A DNA stretch of 64,000 nt from Pseudomonas songnenensis (GTDB lineage Bacteria > Pseudomonadota > Gammaproteobacteria > Pseudomonadales > Pseudomonadaceae): positions 54,528-118,527 of the forward strand of contig NZ_RFFN01000009.1 in NCBI RefSeq assembly GCF_003696315.1, written 5' to 3'. Position numbers and translations under genes: made by a program. Of the stretch, positions 54,711 through 64,000 are shown one piece after another. The notes below the pieces were generated by a model, which saw nothing but the letters and a program-made list of their open reading frames with translations, ran no database searches and was not told the origin of the DNA. Positions within the stretch are counted from its first letter, which is position 1. Each line of letters starts with the position of its first letter.

Positions 54711-55604
54711 ATGAGCAACTGGCTGGTAGACAAACTGATCCCTTCGATCATGCGCTCGGAGACGCAGAAGAGTTCGGTCCCCGAAGGCCTCTGGCACAAG
54801 TGCCCCTCTTGTGAGGCGGTTCTTTACCGCCCCGAGCTGGAAAAGACCCTCGATGTCTGTCCTAAGTGCCAGCATCACATGCGCATCGATGCCCGCACCC
54901 GGCTCGATATCTTCCTCGATGCCGAAGGGCGCGAGGAGATTGCCGCGGAGCTGGAGCCGGTAGACCGTCTCAAATTCCGCGACAGCAAGAAATACAAGGA
55001 TCGCCTGTCGGCAGCTCAGAAGCAGACCGGCGAAAAGGACGCCTTGGTCGCGATGAGCGGCAAGGTTGTCAACGTCCCTGTAGTGGCCTGTGCCTTTGAG
55101 TTTTCCTTCATGGGTGGCTCCATGGGGGCGATCGTTGGCGAGCGCTTCGTTCGTGCTGCCAACGTCGCGCTGGAAAAGCGCTGCCCATTGATCTGTTTTT
55201 CCGCTTCGGGCGGCGCGCGAATGCAGGAAGCCCTGATTTCCCTGATGCAAATGGCCAAGACTTCAGCGGTGCTGGCACGCATGCGTGAAGAGGGGCTGCC
55301 GTTCATCTCGGTTCTTACCGACCCTGTATACGGCGGCGTTTCCGCCAGTTTGGCGATGCTCGGCGACGTAATCGTCGCAGAACCCAAGGCGCTGATCGGC
55401 TTCGCAGGACCGCGAGTGATCGAGCAGACGGTACGGGAAAAACTGCCGGAAGGTTTCCAGCGCAGCGAGTTCCTATTGGATCATGGTGCGATTGATCTGA
55501 TCATTCCGCGCTCGGAGTTGCGCGCACGCCTCTCGCGTCTGCTAGCCCAGATGCAGAAACTGCCGAGCCCGGTCGAACCCGCTCAGGTAACGGCTACTGC
55601 ATGA
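54711..55604 (+). CDS. accD: Acetyl-CoA carboxylase carboxyltransferase subunit beta
   Basis: With AccA this forms the carboxyltransferase that makes malonyl-CoA for fatty-acid synthesis. The 297-residue protein has the zinc ribbon Cys31/Cys34/Cys50/Cys53 and the crotonase-like core with [13 protein letters not shown]. The frame is open upstream to 54558, but ATG 54711 after GGAGAACAAGAGC gives the family start [12 protein letters not shown]. Its stop overlaps folC by 4 bp. Confidence 0.96.
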   Translation: MSNWLVDKLIPSIMRSETQKSSVPEGLWHKCPSCEAVLYRPELEKTLDVCPKCQHHMRIDARTRLDIFLDAEGREEIAAELEPVDRLKFRDSKKYKDRLSAAQKQTGEKDALVAMSGKVVNVPVVACAFEFSFMGGSMGAIVGERFVRAANVALEKRCPLICFSASGGARMQEALISLMQMAKTSAVLARMREEGLPFISVLTDPVYGGVSASLAMLGDVIVAEPKALIGFAGPRVIEQTVREKLPEGFQRSEFLLDHGAIDLIIPRSELRARLSRLLAQMQKLPSPVEPAQVTATA

Positions 55605-56905
55605 CCGAGCGGAGTCTGGCTGACTGGCTCGCCTACCTGGAGCAACTGCACCCCTCTGCCATCGACATGGGGCTGGATCGAGTCCAGCTGGTGTCGGCCC
55701 GGCTTGGCCTGACGCGTCCGGCTCCTCTGGTGGTTACCGTTACCGGGACCAACGGCAAGGGGTCTACTTGCGCGTTTATAGCCTCGCTGCTGACCAGCCA
55801 GGGGATGCAGGTTGGTATCTACAGTTCGCCACATCTGCTGCGTTACAACGAGCGGGTCCAGCTGAACGGTTGCGAGGCAAGCGATCAGGAGCTGTGCGAG
55901 GCGTTCGCCGCAGTCGAGGCTGCCCGCGGAGAGGTCTCTCTGACCTATTTCGAGATGGGCACACTTGCTGCCTTCTGGCTGTTCGAGCGTGCCCAACTCG
56001 ACGCCACGGTGCTTGAAGTCGGTCTTGGTGGGCGTCTCGATGCCGTCAATATCGTCGATGCCGATCTGGCAGTGATCACCAATATCGGGCTCGATCATGC
56101 CGATTGGCTGGGCGATACCCGCGAAAGCGTTGCGTATGAAAAAGCCGGAATCATGCGGGCAGGCAAGCCGGTGCTCTGTGGTGATCTGGAAGCACCTGTA
56201 CCTCTACTGCAACAGGCTGGGTCGCTGAAGGCGCCGCTGTTGCTGCGCGGTCGCGATTTCGATCTGGCGCTCGAGGCCTGCGCCTGGCATTGGCGGGGTG
56301 TCGGCCCAGCGGGAGCGCCATTGGAGCTGCACGGGCTGCCACTGCTTTCGCTGCCAATGGAGAACGCTGCAATAGCCCTGCAGGCTTACGCTTCGCTGGG
56401 TCTGCCGTGGGATGCGGAGGTGCTGTCCGCGGCGCTAGAACAGGCTCGCGTGACGGGGCGTCTTGACCGTCGGCAGATCACCTGGCGTGGCCGCAAGGTC
56501 TCGCTGTTACTTGACGTCGGCCACAACCCGCACGCTGCCAGTTATCTCGCTCAACGTCTCGATCAGCGACCGATCGCTGGTCGTCGGCTAGCCGTTTTTG
56601 GGCTGCTGGCAGACAAGGACCTCAATGGTGTGCTCGATGCCTTGCAGGCACCCGTCGCTGACTGGGCTGTGGCGCCACTGCCTACCTCGCGTACTCAATC
56701 AGCTACACAGTTGTCCGCCGCGCTGCTTGAGCGCGGCGCTCCGGTCAGCGAGTATGCGAGCATCGAGCAGGCGCTCGACGCTCAGTGCGCCAAGGCTGAA
56801 CCCGACGACGAAGTGTTGGTGTTCGGATCGTTCTATTGCGTAGCTGCAGCGCTTGGATGGCTGGAACGGCAGGCGGAGGAGAGTGGGGATGGCGATGCTC
56901 GATAA
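55601..56905 (+). CDS. folC: Bifunctional dihydrofolate synthase / folylpolyglutamate synthase
   Basis: This ATP-dependent Mur-ligase-family enzyme makes dihydrofolate and adds glutamates to folates. The 434-residue protein has P-loop GTNGKGST at residues 49-56, the [13 protein letters not shown] and [11 protein letters not shown] motifs and the C-terminal [11 protein letters not shown]. It overlaps accD (ATGA) and its end overlaps the dedD start by 17 bp, so translation is coupled across accD-folC-dedD. Confidence 0.95.
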   Translation: MTERSLADWLAYLEQLHPSAIDMGLDRVQLVSARLGLTRPAPLVVTVTGTNGKGSTCAFIASLLTSQGMQVGIYSSPHLLRYNERVQLNGCEASDQELCEAFAAVEAARGEVSLTYFEMGTLAAFWLFERAQLDATVLEVGLGGRLDAVNIVDADLAVITNIGLDHADWLGDTRESVAYEKAGIMRAGKPVLCGDLEAPVPLLQQAGSLKAPLLLRGRDFDLALEACAWHWRGVGPAGAPLELHGLPLLSLPMENAAIALQAYASLGLPWDAEVLSAALEQARVTGRLDRRQITWRGRKVSLLLDVGHNPHAASYLAQRLDQRPIAGRRLAVFGLLADKDLNGVLDALQAPVADWAVAPLPTSRTQSATQLSAALLERGAPVSEYASIEQALDAQCAKAEPDDEVLVFGSFYCVAAALGWLERQAEESGDGDAR

Positions 56906-57518
56906 GGGGCTGTTGCAACGTATGGTTGGTGCGCTGGTGCTAATTGCGCTGGCTGTGATTTTTGTCCCGATGCTCTTCAATCGCGAAGACGATCTGCGCC
57001 ACGTCACGGTCGACGCGCCCACCATTCCCGCAGCACCAGTGGTTGCTGAGATCGAAATGCAGCCAGTAGACGTGCCGGAACCGCAAGAGCCGGGGTCGGT
57101 GCCGGAAGGTTTCGAGATGATTGAAGAAGACGCTGAGCCTGCTACAGGCCCTGCGGTTGCCGAGCAAGCACCTGCGCCGATCGAGCCGGTTGCTCCGGTG
57201 GCGCCAGCACCCGCCCCGGCAGCGCCCGCTGCGCAATCGCAGTCGCCGGCAGCTGAACCTCGGCTGGATAACAACAACCTGCCAGTCAGCTGGGCGATTC
57301 AGCTGGCCAGCCTGTCTAATCGTGCCAGCGCCGAGAACCTGCAGCAGACCTTGCGCTCGCAAGGCTACAACGCTTATATCCGCACCGCTGACGGCATGAA
57401 CCGCGTTTTTGTCGGTCCGCTGGTAGAACGTAGCGAGGCGAATCGGCTTCGCGATGTGTTGCAGCGACAGCAGAAGCTCGATGGCTTCGTCGTGCGCTTC
57501 AAGCCGGAAGGAAGTTGA
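56889..57518 (+). CDS. dedD: SPOR-domain cell-division protein DedD
   Basis: The 209-residue inner-membrane protein has one N-terminal transmembrane helix (about residues 10-28). A long Pro/Ala/Glu-rich periplasmic linker leads to a C-terminal SPOR domain (about 140-207: SWAIQLASLSNRASAENLQQ) that binds denuded septal peptidoglycan. ATG 56889 is preceded by GAGGAGAG. It is the usual neighbour of folC and cvpA. Confidence 0.92.
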   Translation: MAMLDKGLLQRMVGALVLIALAVIFVPMLFNREDDLRHVTVDAPTIPAAPVVAEIEMQPVDVPEPQEPGSVPEGFEMIEEDAEPATGPAVAEQAPAPIEPVAPVAPAPAPAAPAAQSQSPAAEPRLDNNNLPVSWAIQLASLSNRASAENLQQTLRSQGYNAYIRTADGMNRVFVGPLVERSEANRLRDVLQRQQKLDGFVVRFKPEGS

Positions 57519-57649
57519 TCTGCTGAGGCGCTGGCCGAACGCCTGAACGAAGGCGGCGGCCGGTGCATGGCGGCCGGCGAGCCGGCGCGTATTCCTGGCG
57601 CTCGCGCTCTGCTAAAATGCGCCGCCTTTTCCCCATTGCAGAAAACATC

Positions 57650-58162
57650 GTGGCATTCACCTGGGTCGATTGGGCCATCATCGCCGTTATTGCTGTGTCG
57701 AGTCTGATCAGTTTGAAGCGCGGTTTCGTCAAGGAAGCGCTTTCGCTGGTTACCTGGATCATTGCTGGCGTGGTCGCATGGATGTTCGGTGGTGCGTTGT
57801 CCCACCATCTTGCGGAATACATCAGCACGCCATCGGCGCAAGTCATCGCAGCCTGTGCGCTATTGTTCGTGGCCACCTTGCTGGTAGGGGCATTGGTTAA
57901 TTTCCTGATCGGTGAATTGATCAGGGTGACGGGGTTGTCCGGCACTGACCGGTTCCTCGGAATGGTGTTCGGTGCGGCACGTGGCGGTCTTCTGGTGGTG
58001 GTGCTGGCGGGCTTGCTGAGCCTTGCACCAGTCGAGCAGGACCTATGGTGGCGCGAGTCTGCGTTGTTGCCACATTTTCTATTGATTGCCGATTGGTCGA
58101 AGAATCTCATCCTGGGGTTCAGCGGCCAATGGTTCGCCGCTTCGCTCAACCCGCCCGGTTGA
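57650..58162 (+). CDS. cvpA: CvpA family membrane protein
   Basis: The 170-residue protein has four hydrophobic helices and the family pattern FTWVDWAIIAVIAVSSLISLKRG and RVTGLSGTDRFLGMVFGAARG. It is linked in enterics to colicin V production and envelope homeostasis; its molecular role is unclear. GTG 57650 is chosen because Pseudomonas homologs begin AFTWVDWA. It lies 69 bp upstream of purF, a conserved pairing. Confidence 0.92.
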   Translation: MAFTWVDWAIIAVIAVSSLISLKRGFVKEALSLVTWIIAGVVAWMFGGALSHHLAEYISTPSAQVIAACALLFVATLLVGALVNFLIGELIRVTGLSGTDRFLGMVFGAARGGLLVVVLAGLLSLAPVEQDLWWRESALLPHFLLIADWSKNLILGFSGQWFAASLNPPG

Positions 58163-58231
58163 GTCTTTTTCTACGGATGCCCGGTCTGTCGTCGTATCCG
58201 GTCTGCCTGTAATAACTGAGAGGTTCCTTGC

Positions 58232-59737
58232 ATGTGTGGCATTGTCGGCATTGTCGGTAAGTCGAACGTCAATCAGGCGCTGTATGACGCGCTTACCGTA
58301 CTGCAACACCGCGGCCAGGATGCAGCCGGTATCGTCACCAGCCACGACGGCCGGCTCTTTCTGCGCAAGGACAACGGGCTGGTTCGTGACGTTTTCCAAC
58401 AGCGCCACATGCAACGCCTGGTCGGCAACATGGGCATCGGTCATATCCGTTACCCCACCGCCGGCAGCTCCAGCTCAGCCGAAGCGCAGCCGTTCTATGT
58501 GAACTCGCCGTACGGCATCACGCTGGCGCATAACGGCAACCTGACCAACGTCGACCAGCTGACGAAGGAAATCTACGAGTCGGACCTGCGCCACGTGAAC
58601 ACCAGCTCCGACTCGGAGGTGCTGCTCAACGTCTTCGCCCACGAACTGGCCGTGCGCGGCAAGCTGCAGCCGACCGAGGAAGACGTCTTCGCCGCGGTGA
58701 GCAAAGTTCACGAGCGCTGCCGCGGTGGCTACGCCGTGGTGGCCATGGTGACCGGTTATGGCATCGTCGGCTTCCGCGACCCCAATGCGATCCGCCCGAT
58801 CGTTTTCGGCCAGCGCCATACCGACGAAGGCGTCGAATACATGATCGCCTCCGAAAGCGTCTCGCTCGATGTCCTCGGTTTCACCCTGATTCGTGACCTG
58901 GCGCCGGGCGAGGCGGTGTACATCACCACCGACGGGAAGCTGTTCACCCGTCAGTGCGCTGATGCGCCAAAGCTTGCGCCGTGCATCTTCGAATACGTCT
59001 ACCTGGCGCGTTCCGACTCGCTGATGGACGGCGTTTCGGTGTACAAGGCGCGCCTGCGCATGGGCGAGAAGCTGGCCGACAAGATCCTGCGCGAGCGTCC
59101 CGAGCACGACATCGATGTGGTCATCCCGATTCCCGACACCAGCCGCACCGCCGCGCTGGAGCTGGCGAACCGGCTCGGTGTGAAGTTCCGCGAAGGCTTC
59201 GTCAAGAATCGGTATATCGGTCGCACCTTCATCATGCCGGGGCAGGCCGCACGGAAGAAATCGGTGCGCCAGAAGCTCAATGCCATCGACCTCGAGTTTC
59301 GCGGCAAGAACGTGATGCTGGTGGATGATTCAATCGTCCGCGGCACCACCTGCAAGCAGATCATCCAGATGGCGCGCGAGGCCGGGGCGAAGAACGTCTA
59401 CTTCTGCTCGGCTGCGCCGGCGGTACGCTATCCGAACGTGTACGGCATTGACATGCCCAGCGCGCATGAGCTGATCGCGCACAATCGCAGCACCGAAGAG
59501 GTGGCTGAACTGATCGGTGCCGACTGGCTGGTTTACCAGGACCTGGAAGATCTCATCGACGCCGTAGGTGGCGGCAAGGTCAAGATCGACAATTTCGATT
59601 GCGCCGTATTCGATGGAAAATACATCACTGGCGACATCGATGAAGCCTATCTGCACAAGATCGAGCAGGCGCGCAATGACCTGAGCAAGGTCAAGACCAA
59701 CGCTGTCAGCGCCATCATCGACCTCTACAACAACTGA
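58232..59737 (+). CDS. purF: Amidophosphoribosyltransferase
   Basis: This is the first committed enzyme of purine synthesis, transferring ammonia from glutamine to PRPP. The 501-residue protein has the N-terminal nucleophile Cys2 (MCGIVGIVG; start Met removed), the [10 protein letters not shown] glutaminase motif and the PRPP loop [13 protein letters not shown] near residue 365. It lacks the long propeptide of Bacillus enzymes, like E. coli PurF. Confidence 0.97.
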   Translation: MCGIVGIVGKSNVNQALYDALTVLQHRGQDAAGIVTSHDGRLFLRKDNGLVRDVFQQRHMQRLVGNMGIGHIRYPTAGSSSSAEAQPFYVNSPYGITLAHNGNLTNVDQLTKEIYESDLRHVNTSSDSEVLLNVFAHELAVRGKLQPTEEDVFAAVSKVHERCRGGYAVVAMVTGYGIVGFRDPNAIRPIVFGQRHTDEGVEYMIASESVSLDVLGFTLIRDLAPGEAVYITTDGKLFTRQCADAPKLAPCIFEYVYLARSDSLMDGVSVYKARLRMGEKLADKILRERPEHDIDVVIPIPDTSRTAALELANRLGVKFREGFVKNRYIGRTFIMPGQAARKKSVRQKLNAIDLEFRGKNVMLVDDSIVRGTTCKQIIQMAREAGAKNVYFCSAAPAVRYPNVYGIDMPSAHELIAHNRSTEEVAELIGADWLVYQDLEDLIDAVGGGKVKIDNFDCAVFDGKYITGDIDEAYLHKIEQARNDLSKVKTNAVSAIIDLYNN

Positions 59738-59755
59738 TTCATGCCGAAGTGGCGG

Positions 59756-59776
59756 CCTCGGCTGCCCCGGCCGAGG
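59756..59776 (+). promoter_or_regulatory. Hairpin holding the metZ ribosome-binding site
   Basis: CCTCGGC (59756-59762) pairs with GCCGAGG (59770-59776); the GAGG used by metZ is in the right arm, nine bases before its ATG. No T-run follows, so it is not a typical terminator. Confidence 0.5.
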
Positions 59777-59784
59777 TAAAAGTT

Positions 59785-60996
59785 ATGACGAATGAATGGG
59801 AAGCCGGACGGCTGGACAGCGATCTGCAGGGCGTCGGGCTCGATACCTTGGCAGTGCGCGCAGGCCAGCGCCGCACACCGGAGGGTGAGCACGGCGAGCC
59901 GCTGTTCTTCACCTCCAGTTATGTCTTCCGCAGTGCGGCAGATGCAGCGGCGCGGTTCGCCGGCGAAGTGCCCGGCAACGTCTATTCGCGTTATACCAAC
60001 CCCACCGTACGTGCCTTTGAAGAGCGTATGGCGGCGCTGGAGGGCGCCGAGCAGGCGGTTGCAACAGCGTCCGGTATGGCGGCCATTCTCGCCACCGTCA
60101 TGAGCCTGTGCTCGGCCGGTGATCATGTGCTGGTGTCGCGTAGCGTATTCGGGGCCACCGTTTCCCTGTTCGAGAAATACCTCAAGCGCTTCGGGGTGCA
60201 GGTCGACTACGTTCCGCTGACCGATTTCTCCGCCTGGGAGTCGGCTTTCAAGGGGAATACCAAGCTGGTGTTCGTCGAGTCGCCGTCCAACCCGCTGGCC
60301 GAACTGGTGGATATCGCTGCCCTGGCGAAGCTCTGTCATGCCAACGGAGCGATGCTGGCGGTCGATAACTGCTTCTGCACGCCGGTGTTGCAGCAGCCGC
60401 TGGCGCTGGGTGCTGACATCGTGATCCATTCCGCGACCAAGTACATTGATGGTCAAGGACGTTGCCTGGGCGGCGTCGTTGCCGGCCGCAGCGAACAGAT
60501 GAAAGAACTTGTCGGGTTCCTGCGTACCGCCGGGCCGACGCTGAGCCCGTTCAATGCCTGGGTTTTCCTCAAGGGACTGGAGACGCTACGGCTGCGTATG
60601 CAGGCGCATTGTGCCAGCGCTCAGGAACTTGCCGAGTGGCTGGAACAGCAGCCAGGCATCGAGCGCGTTTACTATGCGGGTTTGCCCAGTCATCCACAGC
60701 ACGAGCTGGCCACACGTCAGCAAAAAGGCTTCGGTGCCGTGGTGAGTTTCGAGGTCGCCGGTGGCAAGGAAGCCGCCTGGCGCTTCATTGATGCGACTCG
60801 GTTGATCTCGATCACGGCCAATCTCGGCGATAGCAAGACGACCATCACCCATCCCGGCTCCACCACTCACGGCCGGCTTTCGGCCGAAGATCGTGCAACG
60901 GCCGGCATTCGCGACAGCCTCATTCGCGTCGCGGTCGGCCTCGAGGATGTCGTTGATCTGAAGGCCGACTTGGCCCGAGGGCTGGCCGCGCTCTGA
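59785..60996 (+). CDS. metZ: O-succinylhomoserine sulfhydrylase
   Basis: This PLP enzyme converts O-succinylhomoserine and sulfide directly to homocysteine, the Pseudomonas route to methionine. The 403-residue protein has the cofactor lysine Lys219 in HSATKYIDGQG and the SRYTNPT motif near residue 68. The frame is open upstream to 59749, but ATG 59785 fits the family start and follows GAGGTAAAAGTT. It is convergent with xcpQ. Confidence 0.94.
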   Translation: MTNEWEAGRLDSDLQGVGLDTLAVRAGQRRTPEGEHGEPLFFTSSYVFRSAADAAARFAGEVPGNVYSRYTNPTVRAFEERMAALEGAEQAVATASGMAAILATVMSLCSAGDHVLVSRSVFGATVSLFEKYLKRFGVQVDYVPLTDFSAWESAFKGNTKLVFVESPSNPLAELVDIAALAKLCHANGAMLAVDNCFCTPVLQQPLALGADIVIHSATKYIDGQGRCLGGVVAGRSEQMKELVGFLRTAGPTLSPFNAWVFLKGLETLRLRMQAHCASAQELAEWLEQQPGIERVYYAGLPSHPQHELATRQQKGFGAVVSFEVAGGKEAAWRFIDATRLISITANLGDSKTTITHPGSTTHGRLSAEDRATAGIRDSLIRVAVGLEDVVDLKADLARGLAAL

Positions 60997-61002
60997 GCGT
61001 GC

Positions 61003-61040
61003 CTCGCATCGAGCTCGGCCTGAGCTCGATGCGGATTCTT
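61003..61040. terminator. Bidirectional hairpin terminator, metZ / xcpQ
   Basis: The 11-bp perfect stem GCATCGAGCTC (61006-61016) and GAGCTCGATGC (61022-61032) with a 5-nt loop lies between convergent genes. It is followed by GGATTCTTCTT. Confidence 0.75.
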
Positions 61041-61041
61041 C

Positions 61042-62976
61042 TTACTGACGTAGATCGATTGCCGGAGCGGGTTGGCCGCGGCCATCGAATAGCTGCGTCG
61101 GATTCGCTGGCAGGATGGTGGGGCTGGCCGAATCCGTTTCGATGACCCGTATGTCGCTGTACTTCTTCCCGGAAAGTGCTGCCAGACCGGCACGATCGCG
61201 AATGACCGTTGGCCGCAGGAAGACCATCAGGTTGCGTTTGATGTGGGTTTCCTGGGTCGAGCGAAACAGCGCCCCCAGCAGCGGGATATCGCCCAGCAGC
61301 GGGACCTTGGCATTGGTGCGGGTGACGTCGTCCTGAATCAGGCCACCGAGCACGATGACCTGGCCATCTTCGGCAAGGATAGTGCTCTTGATGGCGCGCT
61401 TGTTGGTCACCAGGTCCACTGCCTGCGCGGTCAGGCTGGCACTTGGCGCGATCGAGGAAATCTCTTGCTCGATCTGCAGGCGTAGTGTGGCGCCCTCGTT
61501 GATATGCGGAGTGACCTTGAGCGTAACGCCGATGTCCTGGCGCTCGATCGTGGTGAACGGGTTGTTCGCTCCGGCTGCATCGGTGGTGTAGGAGCCTGTC
61601 TGGAACGGCACGTTCTGACCTACGAGAATCTCGGCTTCCTGATTGTCCAGCGTCAGGAGGCTTGGCGTGGAGAGCAGGTTGCTTTTGCTGTTTGACGACA
61701 GCGCGGTGATCAGTGCACCAAAACTGCGGGTGCCAATGCCGATGATCGCGCCATCTGGCAGGTTGTCCGGAATTTCGTTCTCGTTTATCGCGCTCAGCAG
61801 GCTACCGACTGAAATGCCTGTGTTGCCGAAGTTGACCCCGCCGGCCCCGCCCCGGCTACCGCGCGCATCGACCGCCCACTGCACACCGAGGGCGTCGGTG
61901 ATATCTCCCGACACCTCGACGATGGCTGCTTCGACCATCACCTGGGCGCGAGGTACATCAAGCTGGCGAACGATGCTTTCCATGGTGCCGATCAGCTCCG
62001 GGTCCGCGAGCAGCACCAGCGCGTTCAGGCTCTCGTCGGCGCGGATCAGGATATTTTGCGGCCGGGTGGTAGTGGCCTCGCCGCCCTCCGGATTCTTCAG
62101 GCCCTCGGAAATATCGCCCAAGGTTTCTGCCAGTGACTTCGCGTCGTTGTGGCGTAGCCGGATGACACGGGTATTGGCTGAGCGTGTGGTCGGCGTGTCG
62201 AGGGTCTGTGCCAGAGATGCGAGCTTGCCGCGGGCCTCGCTGGGGCCGATGAATATCAGGCGGTTGGTGCGTGAGTCCGCGATGATCTGCACCCCGGCGG
62301 TAGTCTTGGCTTCACCCCGCATCAGTGAGTTGCGCAGCACTTCAGCGATATCCACCGCCCAGCCGTGTTGCAGGTTGAGCACACCGTAATCGTTGCTCTC
62401 GGCACGATCCAGCTGGCGAACCAGGTCCTGAATGCGCGCGATATTTGCGCTACGGTCGCTGATGATCAGTGCATTGGCCGAGGAAACCGCGGCCAGATGA
62501 CCGAACTGTGGTACCAGCGGACGAATCAGCGGTATCAGCTCCGCAGCGGAGGTGTGCTGCACCTGGATCACTCTGGTTTCCAGCTGATCACCGCCGGAAG
62601 GACCGCCACCTGCCTCGGCCTTGGCTTCGGCATTCGGTACTACACGGGCAACGTCGCCCTGGGTCAGCACACTGAACCCGTGCGTGGCCATCACCGAAAG
62701 AAACAGCTGGTATACCTCGCTCAGCGACAGGGTAGCGTTGGAGACGACGCTGACCTGTCCTTTCACTCGCGGGTCGACGATGAAGGTCTGGCCGCTGAGC
62801 TGGCTGATCTGGTCGATGAAGGCACGGATGTCCGCATCCTTGAGGTTGATGGTCCAGCCATCCTGTCGGGTGGTGCTCGGTTCGATGCCCTGCTCGGCGG
62901 CAAGCAGGGGCAGGGGGACGGCCAGCAGGCTGGTAGCAAGCAGGGCAAGTAACGGGCGCGAAAAAGGCTTCGGCAT
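61042..62976 (-). CDS. xcpQ: Type II secretion system secretin XcpQ/GspD
   Basis: This outer-membrane channel releases folded exoproteins. The 644-residue protein has a signal peptide ending near LLAAEQ (residue 28) and an N0 domain starting INLKDADIRAFIDQIS. N1-N3 repeats occupy about 110-370, and the C-terminal secretin gate domain includes VGQNVPFQTGSY, IGVTLKVTPHI and LLGDIPLLGALFRS. The C-terminal S-like region is short. The xcpP stop lies 4 bp upstream of its start. Confidence 0.96.
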   Translation of the reverse strand: MPKPFSRPLLALLATSLLAVPLPLLAAEQGIEPSTTRQDGWTINLKDADIRAFIDQISQLSGQTFIVDPRVKGQVSVVSNATLSLSEVYQLFLSVMATHGFSVLTQGDVARVVPNAEAKAEAGGGPSGGDQLETRVIQVQHTSAAELIPLIRPLVPQFGHLAAVSSANALIISDRSANIARIQDLVRQLDRAESNDYGVLNLQHGWAVDIAEVLRNSLMRGEAKTTAGVQIIADSRTNRLIFIGPSEARGKLASLAQTLDTPTTRSANTRVIRLRHNDAKSLAETLGDISEGLKNPEGGEATTTRPQNILIRADESLNALVLLADPELIGTMESIVRQLDVPRAQVMVEAAIVEVSGDITDALGVQWAVDARGSRGGAGGVNFGNTGISVGSLLSAINENEIPDNLPDGAIIGIGTRSFGALITALSSNSKSNLLSTPSLLTLDNQEAEILVGQNVPFQTGSYTTDAAGANNPFTTIERQDIGVTLKVTPHINEGATLRLQIEQEISSIAPSASLTAQAVDLVTNKRAIKSTILAEDGQVIVLGGLIQDDVTRTNAKVPLLGDIPLLGALFRSTQETHIKRNLMVFLRPTVIRDRAGLAALSGKKYSDIRVIETDSASPTILPANPTQLFDGRGQPAPAIDLRQ

Positions 62977-62979
62977 CGG

Positions 62980-63624
62980 TCAATCGTCTTCCATGGGCTG
63001 GTCATTGGCGGGCGCGGCATCGGGCTGGTTGACGGCGTCTTCCAGCTGTTGGCGCAAGGCGTCCATCTGCTGCTGCATCAGCTGAGTTTCCTCATCCGAT
63101 GGTTCGGCATAGGGGGCTTCGTCCTGATAGGACGTGTCGCTCATTGCATCGGGAATGTAGCTTGGTGCGCGAATCTGCGGGAAATGCAGGACTTCAACGG
63201 TTCCGTTGCGCAGCAGCTCGACTCGGTCAGGGTAGACCTTGTGCAGGCTGACGCCAGCGGATAGCTCCTCGCCCTGCCAGTACAGTCGAGGTGGCTGGCC
63301 ATCGACCTGCACGATGGCGCTGGAGCGTTGCGGTTCGACATGGACGAAGCTGCCCCGCAGCGTGAACCCGCTGGCAGCTGCGGACGGCGCCAGCGCATCA
63401 GGCGGGGCGGCTGAGCCGAAGAGTATTTCCAGACGCTGCATGTCGGGCCCGCCGGGGTTTGCGGTGCCTTGCTCGTAGATGTCAGTTGGAGCTGGAGCGC
63501 GGGACAGGGTCATCCATTGCTCGATCTGCGTCGCGAGGTATACCGCGAACAGGCAGAGAAGCACGGTGCTGATGGTCAGTGGGGCGTAGCGGCGGTAATT
63601 GCGCAGTTTTCCCGGCAGTGGCAA
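62980..63624 (-). CDS. xcpP: Type II secretion inner-membrane protein XcpP/GspC
   Basis: This single-pass protein links the inner-membrane platform to the secretin. The 214-residue protein has a transmembrane helix about residues 15-33 and an HR domain about 85-160 (SGFTLRGSFVHVEPQRSSAI). A C-terminal coiled-coil replaces a PDZ domain (EETQLMQQQMDALRQQLEDA), as in P. aeruginosa XcpP. The start is TTG 63624, preceded by CGGAG; no ATG gives the membrane anchor. Confidence 0.92.
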   Translation of the reverse strand: MPLPGKLRNYRRYAPLTISTVLLCLFAVYLATQIEQWMTLSRAPAPTDIYEQGTANPGGPDMQRLEILFGSAAPPDALAPSAAASGFTLRGSFVHVEPQRSSAIVQVDGQPPRLYWQGEELSAGVSLHKVYPDRVELLRNGTVEVLHFPQIRAPSYIPDAMSDTSYQDEAPYAEPSDEETQLMQQQMDALRQQLEDAVNQPDAAPANDQPMEDD

Positions 63625-63676
63625 GCGAAATACTCCGTGGCGCTTTTGTTATTCGGTTCCCTGTACGCGGGCTTGC

Positions 63677-63696
63677 CTCTGTCAGGCGATACAGCT
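63677..63696. promoter_or_regulatory. Candidate lux-box upstream of xcpP
   Basis: The 20-mer fits CT-N12-AG, with dyad CTGT (63679-63682) and ACAG (63691-63694). It is 53-72 bp upstream of the xcpP start. In P. aeruginosa the xcp genes are quorum-regulated, which makes the match worth noting, but it is a short motif. Confidence 0.3.
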
Positions 63697-63832
63697 CTTT
63701 TAGAACACTTTCGAGTAAGCCGCAGCGAATTTGTACCCAGCCTTCCCAAGCCGATGATGCACCGGCCAGGTTACAAAGCGTGGTGGCAGCATCAGTTGAC
63801 CACAGTTCCCTAAAAAAAATTCAATGCTGTTG

Positions 63833-63861
63833 TTGACTTAGCGTAGGGGGGTGAGTAAATT
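63833..63861 (+). promoter_or_regulatory. Promoter of tRNA-Val
   Basis: TTGACT (63833-63838), a 17-bp spacer and TAAATT (63856-63861) are followed by a GCGCGCC discriminator typical of stringently controlled tRNA genes. Confidence 0.8.
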
Positions 63862-63881
63862 GCGCGCCTCGCAAGGCGATC

Positions 63882-63957
63882 GGCTGATTAGCTCAGCTGG
63901 GAGAGCACCTGCATCACACGCAGGGGGTCGGCGGTTCGATCCCGTCATCAGCCACCA
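63882..63957 (+). tRNA. tRNA-Val (CAC)
   Basis: The 76-nt gene encodes its CCA end. The acceptor stem GGCTGAT/ATCAGCC pairs perfectly. The anticodon stem CCTGC/GCAGG encloses loop ATCACAC, giving anticodon CAC, which reads GUG. The T-arm carries GGTTCGATCCC. The last 43 bases of the window hold no further gene that I can see. Confidence 0.93.
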
Positions 63958-64000
63958 ACCTTTGTGAGATTTCGGACGAAAGTCCGGCCGACGCGCAGCG

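Noticed and set aside
57590..57618. TAAAAT as a -10 for cvpA
   Set aside because: No matching -35 at usable distance; the gene probably relies on upstream transcription.

Overview
The window is a high-GC, tightly packed bacterial chromosome segment, almost certainly Pseudomonas in the broad sense. The right third (leuC-leuD-leuB-asd-usg-fimV-truA-trpF-accD-folC-dedD-cvpA-purF-metZ-xcpQ-xcpP) follows the gene order I know from P. aeruginosa. The accessory content and a GTGGATG-type intergenic repeat suggest the stutzeri/mendocina side of the group; that species guess is inference. I see no insertion sequence, integrase, phage gene or CRISPR array, and every gene that is complete within the window looks intact.

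Layout. (1) 1-4.8 kb: choline uptake and oxidation to glycine betaine (betT cut by the left edge, betB, betA). (2) 4.9-7.2 kb, minus strand: the ribosomal-protein methylthiotransferase rimO and an AraC-type regulator with a degenerate receiver domain. (3) 7.6-20.3 kb, plus strand: a complete Flp/Tad pilus locus of 14 genes running from the pilin to the TPR lipoprotein TadD. It also carries an AAA-type ATPase and a small lipoprotein that are not core Tad components. The regulator is transcribed divergently from the pilin gene, so it is the obvious candidate controller. (4) 20.3-38.8 kb, minus strand: a Wzx/Wzy-type exopolysaccharide cluster with five glycosyltransferases, two membrane acyltransferases, a PslG-like secreted glycosidase, polymerase, flippase, Wzc-type tyrosine kinase, aminotransferase, WbqC-like protein, a predicted Fe(II)/2-oxoglutarate oxygenase and a NusG/RfaH-family antiterminator. 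About 180 bp upstream of the first gene lies a perfect ops element, the DNA signal recognised by RfaH. No initiating sugar-phosphate transferase, Wza exporter or nucleotide-sugar synthesis gene is present, so those steps must be encoded elsewhere.

(5) 39.6-40.0 kb: two identical initiator tRNA genes on the minus strand, each with its own promoter and terminator. (6) 40.0-44.3 kb: small membrane or secreted proteins, dusC, a short-chain dehydrogenase, a small heat-shock protein with a sigma-32-like promoter and a ROSE-type RNA thermometer, and a LysR regulator. (7) 44.4-64 kb: housekeeping genes for leucine, aspartate-family amino acids, tryptophan, fatty acids, folate, purines and methionine, plus fimV, truA and the type II secretion genes xcpP and xcpQ. 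A tRNA-Val(CAC) gene closes the window.

Taken together, the accessory half encodes two surface systems often linked to attachment and biofilm (Tad pilus and exopolysaccharide), each with its own regulatory device. The most interesting parts are the self-contained RfaH/ops circuit, the sugar-tailoring trio at the head of the polysaccharide cluster, and the Tad locus with its non-canonical ATPase and pseudo-receiver regulator. All functional calls rest on reading motifs and gene context; no database search was run.
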